Below, piece by piece: positions 1-5,428 of a DNA stretch of 10,778 nt. Numbering within the stretch: the stretch's first letter is position 1; the number at the start of each line of letters is the position of its first letter. The position numbers and the translations under genes are program-made. Under the pieces are notes generated by a model. That model saw only the letters and a list, made by a program, of their open reading frames with translations. It did not search any database and was not told the DNA's origin. This DNA is from Ruminococcaceae bacterium UBA6364 (GTDB taxonomy: Bacteria > Bacillota > Clostridia > Oscillospirales > Acutalibacteraceae), in the NCBI GenBank assembly GCA_002440045.1, contig DJRI01000107.1, positions 1,868-12,645 of the forward strand. The letters are read 5' to 3'.

Positions 1-127
1 AGAACGGATGGCACTTTGAGCAAATATCAACACGCATACCGTCTTTTGTGGATGCTGTCTCCAATACCGCACCGCAAGCGCACTTAACCTGCGTAGGTGC
101 GTATTTGGGATGAAGTCCTTCTTTCAT
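1..127 (-). CDS. rpmE: Ribosomal protein L31 (Zn-binding type), 5' part; continues past the left edge
   Basis: The reverse strand from 127 gives 42 residues starting [19 protein letters not shown], which is the N-terminal half of bacterial ribosomal protein L31, a large-subunit protein that helps bridge the subunits. The four cysteines of the zinc-binding form are all visible: Cys16 and Cys18 in KCACG, and Cys36 and Cys39 in CSKCHPF. This is therefore the zinc-containing paralogue and not the cysteine-free, zinc-starvation form. The ATG is preceded by AAGAGGTGACATTA, which carries a good AGAGGTG ribosome binding site. The family is usually about 65-75 residues long, so roughly the last third lies outside the window. 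The gene is separated from the kinase gene behind it by a terminator and has its own candidate promoter. Confidence 0.93.
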   Translation of the reverse strand, partial: MKEGLHPKYAPTQVKCACGAVLETASTKDGMRVDICSKCHPF

Positions 128-190
128 TAATGTCACCTCTTTAGTATGCAATACAAAACGGAACCCGCCTGCTTGCTTTTTTCGCAATTC

Positions 191-219
191 ATTATATAAA
201 TACTAATAGCAGATGAATA
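191..219 (-). promoter_or_regulatory. Candidate promoter for rpmE
   Basis: On the minus strand a perfect -10 box TATAAT (191-196) lies about 64 bases upstream of the rpmE start. The best -35 at 17-bp spacing (TATTCA, 214-219) is poor, so only the -10 is convincing. Confidence 0.4.
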
Positions 220-250
220 CTAACACATTCCAAAGCAAATTGCAATAGTT

Positions 251-291
251 TTTTTAAAAAAACCGAAAAATTTGCACTGTGCGGAGTGCAA
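251..291 (-). terminator. Intrinsic terminator of the phosphotransferase gene
   Basis: On the minus strand a 7-bp stem TTGCACT/AGTGCAA (272-278 with 285-291, 6-base loop) is followed by ATTTTTCGGTTTTTTT. It lies about 35 bases after the stop codon of the minus-strand kinase gene and before rpmE, so it separates the two transcripts. Confidence 0.75.
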
Positions 292-293
292 TA

Positions 294-310
294 TAGGCAC
301 AAGAGAGCCG
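294..310 (-). repeat. 17-base element, copy 1, just upstream of a terminator
   Basis: On the minus strand this reads CGGCTCTCTTGTGCCTA. It matches 3700-3716 (CGACTCTCTTGTGCCTA) at 16 of 17 positions in the same orientation. Both copies lie at the 3' end of a minus-strand gene and a short distance before its terminator hairpin. Here the element abuts an imperfect hairpin formed by CGATACA and TGTATCG (309-342), which overlaps the last codons of the kinase gene. Its function is unknown. Confidence 0.6.
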
Positions 311-327
311 ATACATAAATTTTCTTT

Positions 328-1296
328 TCAAAATGTGTATCGTTTATTTATTTTTTTCAATTCTTTTTTCATACGCTTCACCAGCGGCATAAGTATAAAG
401 TTAACTTTGTTTCCGGAAATGATATAACAGTAAACCTCGTGATACAGCGCATAAAACGCTGTTTTTATGTCACAGTTTTTTGACACAGGGTATTTTTTCT
501 TGTACATATCATAAAGGCCGAATTTGTCCCCTGTGAGATTTCGGAGTTGAAACAACTCATATTCCTTGTCGGCCCATTTGCTTTCAAGCGGGTCGATAAC
601 AGCGACGGGGTTTAAATCTTTATCGGCGAGAATATTCATAACATTCATATCCCCGTGAATAAGCGACGCTTTTTCAACTTCTTCGACGAATATAATATCA
701 AAAGCGTCCCATGCGCTTTCCATAACCGAAAGGACTTTATTTTCAAGCTTTCCGTTTGCCATGAGTTCGCGTGCAGTTTTAAGTATATCGTAAGCAAAGG
801 GCTTATAAAAATCAAGCCATTTGTCAAAGTGCGCGTCTTCAATAAACCCAAACTTATCGTTTGTTTTGCTGTGCCAAACATTTAAAGCAGAGGTTACTTT
901 ATCGGCAAATTCTCTTTTTGCTGCTCTCGGCTTTAACAGTTTGCTAAAGTCCGTAAAGCAATTTTTGCCCGGCATAAATTCCATACATATGAAATCAATC
1001 GGGATAGCCTCAGTAGCGGAAAAAGTAAAATATACTTTCGGAATTTTTATCAGACTGTCTTTCCCGAGCAAAAGAAGCGCCGCAGCCTCGCTTTTTGCCA
1101 TATTAGGAGTTCTGCACGCTTTTAAAATAAAGTTATACGGTTCTTTGTCGGCAGTAAGCTTATAAACATATCCGAAAGAGCCTCCGCCGATATACGAGAC
1201 CTCCTGCACTTTGCAGTTTATTTTCGCCTCAAGAATTTCAACCGCATATGACTTCGCCTCGGTTTTAGTTATAGGACTTACCTGTCTTAATTCCAT
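328..1296 (-). CDS. Aminoglycoside phosphotransferase (APH)-family kinase
   Basis: This is a 322-residue protein with the protein-kinase-like fold of the APH/choline-kinase/fructosamine-kinase superfamily. Visible landmarks, in order, are a glycine-rich ATP loop (IGGGSFGYVYKL, about 36-47), a likely ATP-contacting lysine (FILKA, Lys59), the Brenner catalytic motif HGDMNVMN (214-221, with Asp216 as base and Asn221 as metal ligand), and a DFG-equivalent IDP at 234-236. The start is well supported by GGAGGAAAAATGTT before ATG. The family phosphorylates small molecules such as antibiotics, amino sugars or fructosamines. The substrate cannot be read from the sequence, and an actual resistance role is only one option. 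It is a single-gene transcript with a terminator downstream. The C-terminal tail is very basic. Confidence 0.85.
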   Translation of the reverse strand: MELRQVSPITKTEAKSYAVEILEAKINCKVQEVSYIGGGSFGYVYKLTADKEPYNFILKACRTPNMAKSEAAALLLLGKDSLIKIPKVYFTFSATEAIPIDFICMEFMPGKNCFTDFSKLLKPRAAKREFADKVTSALNVWHSKTNDKFGFIEDAHFDKWLDFYKPFAYDILKTARELMANGKLENKVLSVMESAWDAFDIIFVEEVEKASLIHGDMNVMNILADKDLNPVAVIDPLESKWADKEYELFQLRNLTGDKFGLYDMYKKKYPVSKNCDIKTAFYALYHEVYCYIISGNKVNFILMPLVKRMKKELKKINKRYTF

Positions 1297-1330
1297 AACA
1301 TTTTTCCTCCGATAACAGCTATGTATATTG

Positions 1331-1378
1331 TCAAATACACTCCAAGACAGCTGTATTTGATACTGCCGATTTTGTCAA
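1331..1378 (-). promoter_or_regulatory. Possible promoter and dyad upstream of the kinase gene
   Basis: A perfect 9-bp inverted repeat TCAAATACA / TGTATTTGA (1331-1339 and 1352-1360, 12-base gap) lies about 35 bases upstream of the kinase start. Two TTGACA hexamers read on the minus strand (1373-1378 and 1329-1334). Downstream of the first, the best -10 (TACAGC or ATACAG) is weak, so the promoter assignment is tentative. The dyad could be an operator or a leader hairpin. Confidence 0.35.
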
Positions 1379-1381
1379 TCA

Positions 1382-1507
1382 GTCGGCGAAGCCGACCTTA
1401 TACTTCTTACCTCTTACCTATTACTTCTTACTTCCCAAAGCCACAAGGACGGTCTGAAGTAAGAGTGAAATAGGTAAGCCCCAAAGACTTCGTCCTTGGG
1501 GCTTTGG
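1382..1507. repeat. Nested inverted repeats adjoining tRNA-Arg
   Basis: Three dyads are interleaved. A 15-base hairpin GTCGGC-GAA-GCCGAC lies at 1382-1396. An imperfect 22/23-base pair lies at 1413-1434 with 1456-1478 (the left arm begins CTTACCTATTACTTC, and the right arm reads as its near reverse complement). A 17-base pair, CCAAAGCCACAAGGACG (1435-1451) with CGTCCTTGGGGCTTTGG (1491-1507), matches at 16 of 17 positions, and its right arm includes the encoded CCA of the tRNA. No coding sequence is credible here. It resembles a small non-autonomous repeat (MITE or REP-like) or a large folded RNA; the class is not determined. Confidence 0.55.
1477..1503 (-). terminator. Hairpin directly after tRNA-Arg, possible terminator
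   Basis: AGCCCCAAAGAC-TTC-GTCCTTGGGGCT forms a 12-bp stem with one A/C mismatch, one base beyond the tRNA 3' end. On the minus strand it is followed by TACCTATTTC, which is only weakly U-rich. It could equally be part of the surrounding repeat. Confidence 0.4.
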
Positions 1508-1579
1508 CACCCCCTACCGGAATCGAACCGATATCTAAGTCTTAGGAGGACCTTGTTCTATCCATTGAACTAAGAGGGC
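1505..1579 (-). tRNA. tRNA-Arg (anticodon CCT)
   Basis: Read from 1579 down, the sequence folds as a complete 75-base tRNA with an encoded CCA. The acceptor arms are GCCCTCT and AGGGGGT, with G-T at positions 1-72 and 5-68. The D arm carries TTAGTTCAATGGATAGAAC. The anticodon loop is CTCCTAA, giving anticodon CCT, which decodes AGG. The T arm is ATCGG-TTCGATT-CCGGT. The discriminator is G, followed by CCA. A strong promoter lies about 50 bases upstream, and the gene stands alone between the kinase and fic genes. Confidence 0.95.
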
Positions 1580-1629
1580 ATAAAAACTAAATTAAATTGT
1601 GCAAAAACATAATTGTTAAAGCAAGAAGT

Positions 1630-1657
1630 ATTATATCAAATTCTGTTTCTTTGTCAA
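1630..1657 (-). promoter_or_regulatory. Promoter of tRNA-Arg
   Basis: On the minus strand there is a perfect -35 TTGACA (1652-1657), a 16-base spacer, and a perfect -10 TATAAT (1630-1635) with an extended TGA in front. Transcription would start near 1623, giving a leader of about 45 bases before the tRNA. Confidence 0.85.
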
Positions 1658-1733
1658 GAGGGAAAAGCGTTTGAAAAGGTTTTTGAGTTTTAACAATGAT
1701 GATTTTGCTTTCGGTGCTTTAAGCAAAGCATTT

Positions 1734-1766
1734 CATCGCTCATCCCATCACTCATGCATCGCTCAT
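1734..1766 (+). repeat. Three phased 10-base direct repeats upstream of the fic promoter
   Basis: CATCGCTCAT (1734-1743), CATCACTCAT (1746-1755) and CATCGCTCAT (1757-1766) recur at 12- and 11-base spacing, close to one DNA helical turn. They end 16 bases upstream of the -35 box of the fic promoter. That placement would suit a transcription-factor site, but it could be simple low-complexity sequence. Confidence 0.5.
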
Positions 1767-1782
1767 TTTAATGAAAAAATGA

Positions 1783-1811
1783 TTGATGAACTGAGGGATT
1801 GGTGTTATAAT
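1783..1811 (+). promoter_or_regulatory. Promoter of the Fic gene
   Basis: TTGATG (1783-1788), a 17-base spacer and TATAAT (1806-1811) with an extended -10 TGT form a near-consensus housekeeping promoter 31 bases upstream of the chosen fic start. Confidence 0.85.
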
Positions 1812-1842
1812 ATTGATAACAAAACAGCTCTGTGAGGTATAT

Positions 1843-2829
1843 ATGAAAAATAAACAGCCGCCATTTGAAATTACAAACCGAATAATTGACGATGTTGCTG
1901 AGATTTCGGAACTGACCGGCAAGCTTTCCGAAAAAGACTCGCTTTCAGGCAATTTGACTCTGCGCCGTACTAACCGCATACGCACAATTCACGGTTCGCT
2001 CGCTATTGAGCAAAACTCTTTGAATATTGAACAAGTTACCGCCGTTTTGAACGGGAAGCACGTCTTAGCTCCTCCGAAAGATATAATTGAGGTAAAAAAT
2101 GCTTACGAGATTTACGAACATCTTGACGAGCTTGACCCGTACTCTGTAGACGACCTTTTAACGGCTCACGGAATTATGACTCGCAATCTTGTCGATGAAT
2201 CGGGAATGTTTCGCACGCGACCTGTCGGTATAGTAAATCAGGAGGGCTGTGTCCTTCATTTCGGCACATTGCCTCAATACGTGCCCGACTTGGTTATGCA
2301 GCTGCTCGACTGGGCTAAGAACAGTGAATTGCACATTTTAATCAAGAGCTGTGTATTTCATTATGAGTTTGAGCTGATTCATCCGTTTGCAGACGGCAAC
2401 GGGCGTGTCGGTCGGCTTTGGCATACGCTGATGCTTTCAAAATGGAAGCCTGTATTCGCGTGGCTTCCTGTAGAGTCTATCATTCACGACCGCGGGAGGG
2501 AATACTACGACGCCATCAACGTGAGCAACAACGCGGGCGAGTCCACCGTTTTTATCGAATTTATGCTTTCGGCAATAAAAGAGGCGCTCGCAGAGGCACT
2601 AAACACAAGTAGCAACTTTGACTTTGAAAAGACATTTACCCCATCATTGCGTTTTCAAAAAATCAAACAGTTTTTGCAAAACAACGATTATATAATGAAC
2701 GCTGATGTAAGAGAGCTTTTCGGCGTGTCGTCAGCAACGGCAAACAGAATACTGTCGGGACTTGCAAAAAGCGGCAATCTCAATAAATTAAGTGTGAACG
2801 GGCATTGGAAATACACTTTACCAAAATAA
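1843..2829 (+). CDS. Fic-domain protein (AMP transferase type) with C-terminal winged helix
   Basis: I start the protein at the ATG at 1843 (328 residues), which has TGTGAGGTATAT in front. An in-frame TTG at 1813 lies at the -10 box and is too early. The Fic core motif HPFADGNGRVGR spans about 180-191 with catalytic His180. It is the canonical HPFx(D/E)GNGRxxR form, known to transfer AMP from ATP onto hydroxyl side chains of target proteins. N-terminally, SLAIEQ (52-57) sits where class II Fic proteins carry the self-inhibitory (S/T)xxxE(G/N) helix. The glutamate is kept, but Gln follows it. The last 60 or so residues look like a winged helix-turn-helix (NADVRELFGVSSATANRILSGL), possibly for DNA binding. 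There is no separate antitoxin next to it. It is the only plus-strand gene in the window. The cellular target is unknown. Confidence 0.9.
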   Translation: MKNKQPPFEITNRIIDDVAEISELTGKLSEKDSLSGNLTLRRTNRIRTIHGSLAIEQNSLNIEQVTAVLNGKHVLAPPKDIIEVKNAYEIYEHLDELDPYSVDDLLTAHGIMTRNLVDESGMFRTRPVGIVNQEGCVLHFGTLPQYVPDLVMQLLDWAKNSELHILIKSCVFHYEFELIHPFADGNGRVGRLWHTLMLSKWKPVFAWLPVESIIHDRGREYYDAINVSNNAGESTVFIEFMLSAIKEALAEALNTSSNFDFEKTFTPSLRFQKIKQFLQNNDYIMNADVRELFGVSSATANRILSGLAKSGNLNKLSVNGHWKYTLPK

Positions 2830-2863
2830 ATATGAAATTAAGATTTTAATATATAAAATACCA

Positions 2864-2910
2864 AAGAGCTGTGACAAAATGCAAATTACGTCACAGCCCT
2901 TATTCTTTTT
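2864..2910. terminator. Bidirectional terminator between fic and the convergent GNAT gene
   Basis: GCTGTGAC (2868-2875) pairs with GTCACAGC (2890-2897), and AAG/CTT extends the stem across one mismatch. On the plus strand it is followed by CTTATTCTTTTT (fic). On the minus strand it is followed by CTTTGGTATTTTATAT (the acetyltransferase). It lies exactly between two converging genes. Confidence 0.8.
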
Positions 2911-2916
2911 AACCTC

Positions 2917-3549
2917 TTAAAAATCAAACAGCTGCCCGGGTAATTTCCGCTTTTGCTTCGGCGGGAAGGTTGCTTCAAATTTTTCAAAGCCGTCTCTGTC
3001 ATTTTCACACACAAAATACCCTTCGGGGTCTTTATATGTGCCTAAAACGCCGTCAAGAAAGCCTGGCTTCAGCTCTTTTATAAGAAAATAGTCGGCTTCG
3101 GGGTCATCGGCATAGCGAACGCCTTTTGTTTTTGCAGGGACAAAACCCGATTTGCCGTAAAACAAAATGTTGCCCGTAATAGCGAGCGCACCTACGCCCA
3201 TTTCGGCGGCTTTTTCCATAGAATAATCAAGCAGGAGCTTGCCGTAGCCTTGGCGTTTGTATTCGGGAGCGATGCCTATCGGTCCGAATGTCATAATCGG
3301 TATTTTTCTGCCGTCGTCGCACATGATTTCGGAACGGACATAAATAACCTGGCCTATAATCTTCCCGTCGACCTCTAAAACATAGTCAAGCTCGGGCACA
3401 AACGCCGGGTCGTTTCTGTAGCAATGAATCACATAGTGCTCCATACAGCCCGGTCGGTACACATTCCAAAACGCCTCGCGCGTCAGATTTTCAACATTTC
3501 TGTAATCGTCTTTTGTTTCAAGACGTATTTTAATATTATCTGTTGTCAT
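2917..3549 (-). CDS. GNAT-family N-acetyltransferase
   Basis: This 210-residue protein has a GNAT fold in its first 150 or so residues. The N-terminal strand IKIRLETKDDY leads into a helix, and the core strand PIMTFGPIGIAPEYKRQGYGKLLLDYS (about 84-110) carries the acetyl-CoA pyrophosphate loop RQGYGK (99-104, fitting Q/RxxGxG/A). FYGKSGFVP (about 130-138) is the typical C-terminal GNAT segment. The family moves acetyl from acetyl-CoA to an amine, but the substrate cannot be told. The start is fixed by a perfect AAGGAGGT seven bases before the ATG. It is a one-gene transcript with a consensus promoter buried in a symmetric operator, so its expression is probably tightly controlled. It resembles YhbS-like acetyltransferases. 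Confidence 0.88.
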   Translation of the reverse strand: MTTDNIKIRLETKDDYRNVENLTREAFWNVYRPGCMEHYVIHCYRNDPAFVPELDYVLEVDGKIIGQVIYVRSEIMCDDGRKIPIMTFGPIGIAPEYKRQGYGKLLLDYSMEKAAEMGVGALAITGNILFYGKSGFVPAKTKGVRYADDPEADYFLIKELKPGFLDGVLGTYKDPEGYFVCENDRDGFEKFEATFPPKQKRKLPGQLFDF

Positions 3550-3563
3550 AATATGACCTCCTT

Positions 3564-3612
3564 GTTACCGTTCGGTTACTTAAATTATAGTAACCGAACG
3601 GTAACTTGTCAA
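3564..3612 (-). promoter_or_regulatory. Consensus promoter overlaid by a 17-bp perfect inverted-repeat operator
   Basis: On the minus strand TTGACA (3607-3612), exactly 17 bases, and TATAAT (3584-3589) form a perfect consensus promoter for the acetyltransferase. The arms of a perfect 17-bp inverted repeat (3564-3580 and 3589-3605, 8-base gap) cover the spacer on one side and the transcription start on the other. Each arm (GTTACCGTTCGGTTAC core) is itself nearly palindromic. This is typical of a TetR-type operator, though no regulator gene is in the window. Confidence 0.88.
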
Positions 3613-3648
3613 GAGGATTTTATATTTTTTCAATAAATAATTGATTAT

Positions 3649-3690
3649 AGACAACAAAACCGACAAGCCGTGCTTTTTTGTGGCTGTCGG
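3649..3690 (-). terminator. Terminator of the YjdF operon
   Basis: CCGAC-a-AGCC (3660-3669) pairs with GGCTGTCGG (3682-3690), giving a 9-bp stem with one bulged A. On the minus strand the stem is followed by TTTTGTTGTC. It lies 9 bases past the yjdF stop codon. Confidence 0.7.
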
Positions 3691-3698
3691 TTCTGACT

Positions 3699-4148
3699 TT
3701 AGGCACAAGAGAGTCGTATCGGTTCGATTCTCTTGTGCCCGGTGTGTTTTTCTTTACGCTGTTGCTTTTTCAAGTTAAAAAGGCTTTGTTTTTCTTGTTC
3801 GCGTTCTTCCTTGCTTTTCTTTTTTCGCGCCTGTTTCATAACTTCGCGCCCCAAAGCAAGCGCTTGCTGTGACTTAGTGCCTACGCCGATATTTTGCAAC
3901 TGTTTTTTGACATTGCGTTGTCGGCGTTTAGGATTATCGGCAGAGTGTTTGCGTTTTACTTCCACAGCGGGACTGAATTTTAAGTCATAATAGCGGTGAA
4001 GAACAAAATCAAAAATTTCACTGTCCTTCGGCTCTGCGCCGAATGTAATTTTGCAAACCGACAGCTTATTATTTTCAACCTTTTCTATCACGCCGACCCA
4101 AAAAGGGTCCTCAAAATAGACTGTGAGAGTAACAATCGACTCATTCAC
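3699..4148 (-). CDS. yjdF: YjdF-family protein (DUF2992)
   Basis: This 149-residue protein opens with LTVYFEDPFWVGVIEKVENN, then ITFGAEPKDSEIFDFVL and KFSPAV, which is the YjdF/DUF2992 N-terminal domain. A long, strongly basic helical tail follows (NPKRRQRNVKKQLQ, GTKSQQAL, then a Lys/Glu/Gln-rich run to about 135). In many Firmicutes this family is controlled by the yjdF riboswitch, which binds azaaromatic compounds, and the protein is thought to bind RNA or deal with such compounds. The exact job is unsettled. The start is GTG and overlaps the end of the TfoX-like gene by 8 bases, so translation is probably coupled. Residues after HTGH (KRIEPIRLSCA) come from the hairpin at 3700-3739 and extend past where I would expect the family to end. 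It is the last gene of the operon. Confidence 0.87.
   Translation of the reverse strand: MNESIVTLTVYFEDPFWVGVIEKVENNKLSVCKITFGAEPKDSEIFDFVLHRYYDLKFSPAVEVKRKHSADNPKRRQRNVKKQLQNIGVGTKSQQALALGREVMKQARKKKSKEEREQEKQSLFNLKKQQRKEKHTGHKRIEPIRLSCA
3700..3739. repeat. Long hairpin with tRNA-T-arm-like loop, containing copy 2 of the 17-base element
   Basis: GGCACAAGAGAGTCG (3702-3716) pairs with 3725-3739 over 15 bp (one G-T wobble) around an 8-base loop. Positions 3700-3716 match 294-310 at 16 of 17. The stretch TATCGGTTCGATTC (3717-3730) is identical to part of the T arm of the tRNA-Arg in this window, but the T stem could not pair here, so it is not a tRNA. The minus-strand reading frame of yjdF runs through the whole hairpin and stops at its edge. 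Confidence 0.65.
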
Positions 4149-4482
4149 CTAAACTCTTCTTAGTTTGTTTTTTCGTTCTCTTTTTAGGAAGAGGTGTAAT
4201 TTTAACAAGAATTTCGACAACCTTAGCGGTCAGCTCGCGATTTTCAATGTCGAGTATATAATGTATCTTTGCGCCGTCATAAGGGCAGCCTTCGGGAGCG
4301 TCTTTCATTATCTCTGAAAGCTCCGCGGCCTTTTTCACCATAACGCAGTTGTCACAAACAAGCAATATCGGTTTTCCCGAGACATAAACCATATATTCCC
4401 CAAACATTTTCTTATATGTAACGTCGCTTATTTCGTCGAGCTGTTCCAAAACAAATTCGATATATTCTTTTGACGTGCTCAT
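4141..4482 (-). CDS. TfoX/Sxy N-terminal-domain protein
   Basis: This is a 113-residue protein whose first 95 or so residues match the TfoX N-terminal domain: SKEYIEFVLEQLDEISDVTYKKMFGEYMVYVSGKPILLVCDNCVMVK, given here in part (residues 4-50), followed by the YDGAKIHYILDIEN segment. In gamma-proteobacteria the domain occurs in the competence regulator Sxy/TfoX. Stand-alone copies in Firmicutes are common and have no proven role, so a competence function should not be assumed. There is no C-terminal TfoX domain; instead the protein ends in a lysine-rich tail. The start overlaps the stop of the membrane-protein gene (ATGA), and its own stop overlaps yjdF, which shows that it belongs to one operon. 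Confidence 0.85.
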   Translation of the reverse strand: MSTSKEYIEFVLEQLDEISDVTYKKMFGEYMVYVSGKPILLVCDNCVMVKKAAELSEIMKDAPEGCPYDGAKIHYILDIENRELTAKVVEILVKITPLPKKRTKKQTKKSLGE

Positions 4483-5036
4483 ACAGCTTCACCTTTTTCT
4501 TTAATTTCGGCACCGTAACGGCATAAAAGCGAAACTACAATAAACATTATGCCCAAAACTATGCTCGTTTCATTGTCAAAATACATTTCAAGAGCTTTGG
4601 CTTGTTCAACATTCATAAATCCCGCAACTACGCCCTCAACAACTCTGCCGATTACAGCGGCGCCTGTGGGCACAGCAATTGTAATTATGCCGAGCCGCAG
4701 CATTTCTTTAGCACCGCCGAGAGTAAACGGCGTCCCCTCTTTCAATTCGTTCTTAAAATAAGCTTCTGCAAACTTTGCCGTTACAGCCGCGCCCGCACAA
4801 ATAAACGGCGCGCCCGAAAGCGACGCGGCAACGCTTTTCATATCATAACCGAGGTTTTCGGAAAGAAAACCGTGAATTGTAACACCGCCTATTTTGAGGA
4901 CGTTATCGACGCCGAAACAAAGGCTGATAAGCCCTATGAGAGCGGCGCAAAATCCGACGACGGCGAAAACAAATGCAACTTCGCATAAAACTCTTGCGAT
5001 TTTAAAAAGTTTTTGAATGATATTAAGTGATTTCAT
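4479..5036 (-). CDS. Small integral membrane protein, function unknown (DUF2975-like layout)
   Basis: This 185-residue protein has about four hydrophobic segments: roughly 14-45 (ARVLCEVAFVFAVVGFCAAL onward), 68-92, 111-138 and 155-175. A conserved cytosol/membrane boundary stretch, AKFAEAYFKNELKEGTPFT, lies in the middle. The layout, with a helix followed by a KxGTPFT turn and a further helix, recalls DUF2975 membrane proteins, which are often encoded with small regulators, but I cannot confirm the family. The start has AAGGAGTACAT before ATG. It lies 27 bases after the DUF7662-like gene and overlaps the TfoX-like gene. A broken paralogue of its middle region lies at 6252-6452, next to a duplicate of this operon's promoter. 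Confidence 0.72.
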   Translation of the reverse strand: MKSLNIIQKLFKIARVLCEVAFVFAVVGFCAALIGLISLCFGVDNVLKIGGVTIHGFLSENLGYDMKSVAASLSGAPFICAGAAVTAKFAEAYFKNELKEGTPFTLGGAKEMLRLGIITIAVPTGAAVIGRVVEGVVAGFMNVEQAKALEMYFDNETSIVLGIMFIVVSLLCRYGAEIKEKGEAV

Positions 5037-5063
5037 ATGTACTCCTTCATATTTTTAATGTCT

Positions 5064-5285
5064 TTAAACAGTTTCTGCTTGCTCTTTTGCGGCAAAAAGC
5101 ACCGTTTTGTCTTTCATTGATATTTTTTTAACTTCGTATCCGTAAATCAGCAATTCTTTCTTACTCTTGAGAAAAGAATGATCGAGCGGCACACCCGCTG
5201 TCTTTTCAATTTCGTCAAAAGTCAACATTAACTGCGGCTTCTCTTGTCCCTTTATATAGTCCCAAAGCGCGTTATATTTGCTCAT
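5064..5285 (-). CDS. Small DUF7662-like protein, first gene of the YjdF operon
   Basis: I start at the ATG at 5285 (73 residues), behind AAAGGAATGCT. A longer in-frame reading from a TTG at 5351 has no ribosome binding site and a non-conserved extension. The protein begins SKYNALWDYIKGQ, then LMLTFDEIEKTAGVPLDHSFL and ELLIYGYEVKKISMKDKTV. The pattern KYxxLxxYL...LTFxEIExxxGxPL matches my memory of the DUF7662 domain, a small domain of unknown function. No enzyme motif is visible. The phrase LTFDEIEKTAGVPL could form a helix-turn-helix-like unit, so it may be the local regulator, but that is inference. Confidence 0.7.
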   Translation of the reverse strand: MSKYNALWDYIKGQEKPQLMLTFDEIEKTAGVPLDHSFLKSKKELLIYGYEVKKISMKDKTVLFAAKEQAETV

Positions 5286-5428
5286 AGCATTCCTTTTCGA
5301 TTGAAGGTCAGACTTCTGCAACGTTATTTTTTTAACACTGTTTCGGCGCAATCGTTGCTAAGGCAATAGCACCAATGCAGCTACGCCGTTAACGCTATTT
5401 AAAACACACGTTTTACAATGTGCGTTTT
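5286..5428 (-). other. Long 5' leader of the YjdF operon
   Basis: About 140 bases separate the promoter from the first start codon. Next to the predicted transcription start, AAAACACAC (5401-5409) and GTGCGTTTT (5420-5428) form a 9-bp dyad with one wobble, which could be an operator. Further down are small dyads such as TTGC-CTTA-GCAA. There is no convincing open reading frame. The length and the yjdF gene downstream make a riboswitch possible, but I could not recognise the yjdF motif by eye. Confidence 0.35.

Noticed and set aside
328..1296. Named aminoglycoside-resistance gene
   Set aside because: Only the superfamily motifs are visible. The sequence does not resemble a resistance enzyme I can name, so no resistance symbol is given.
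1413..1478. CRISPR-like repeat cluster
   Set aside because: The repeats are inverted and unequal, with no regular direct repeats and spacers, and there are no cas genes.
1752..1985. Minus-strand open frame overlapping the fic start
   Set aside because: It is antisense to the fic promoter and N terminus, with no homology or binding site.
1843..2829. Toxin-antitoxin pair with fic as toxin
   Set aside because: No small antitoxin gene lies before or after fic on the plus strand; the inhibitory helix is inside the protein.
3702..3739. A tRNA gene or tRNA fragment at the end of yjdF
   Set aside because: The GGTTCGATTC T-loop is present, but the T stem does not pair, and no D arm or anticodon arm can be placed. 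It is a simple hairpin.
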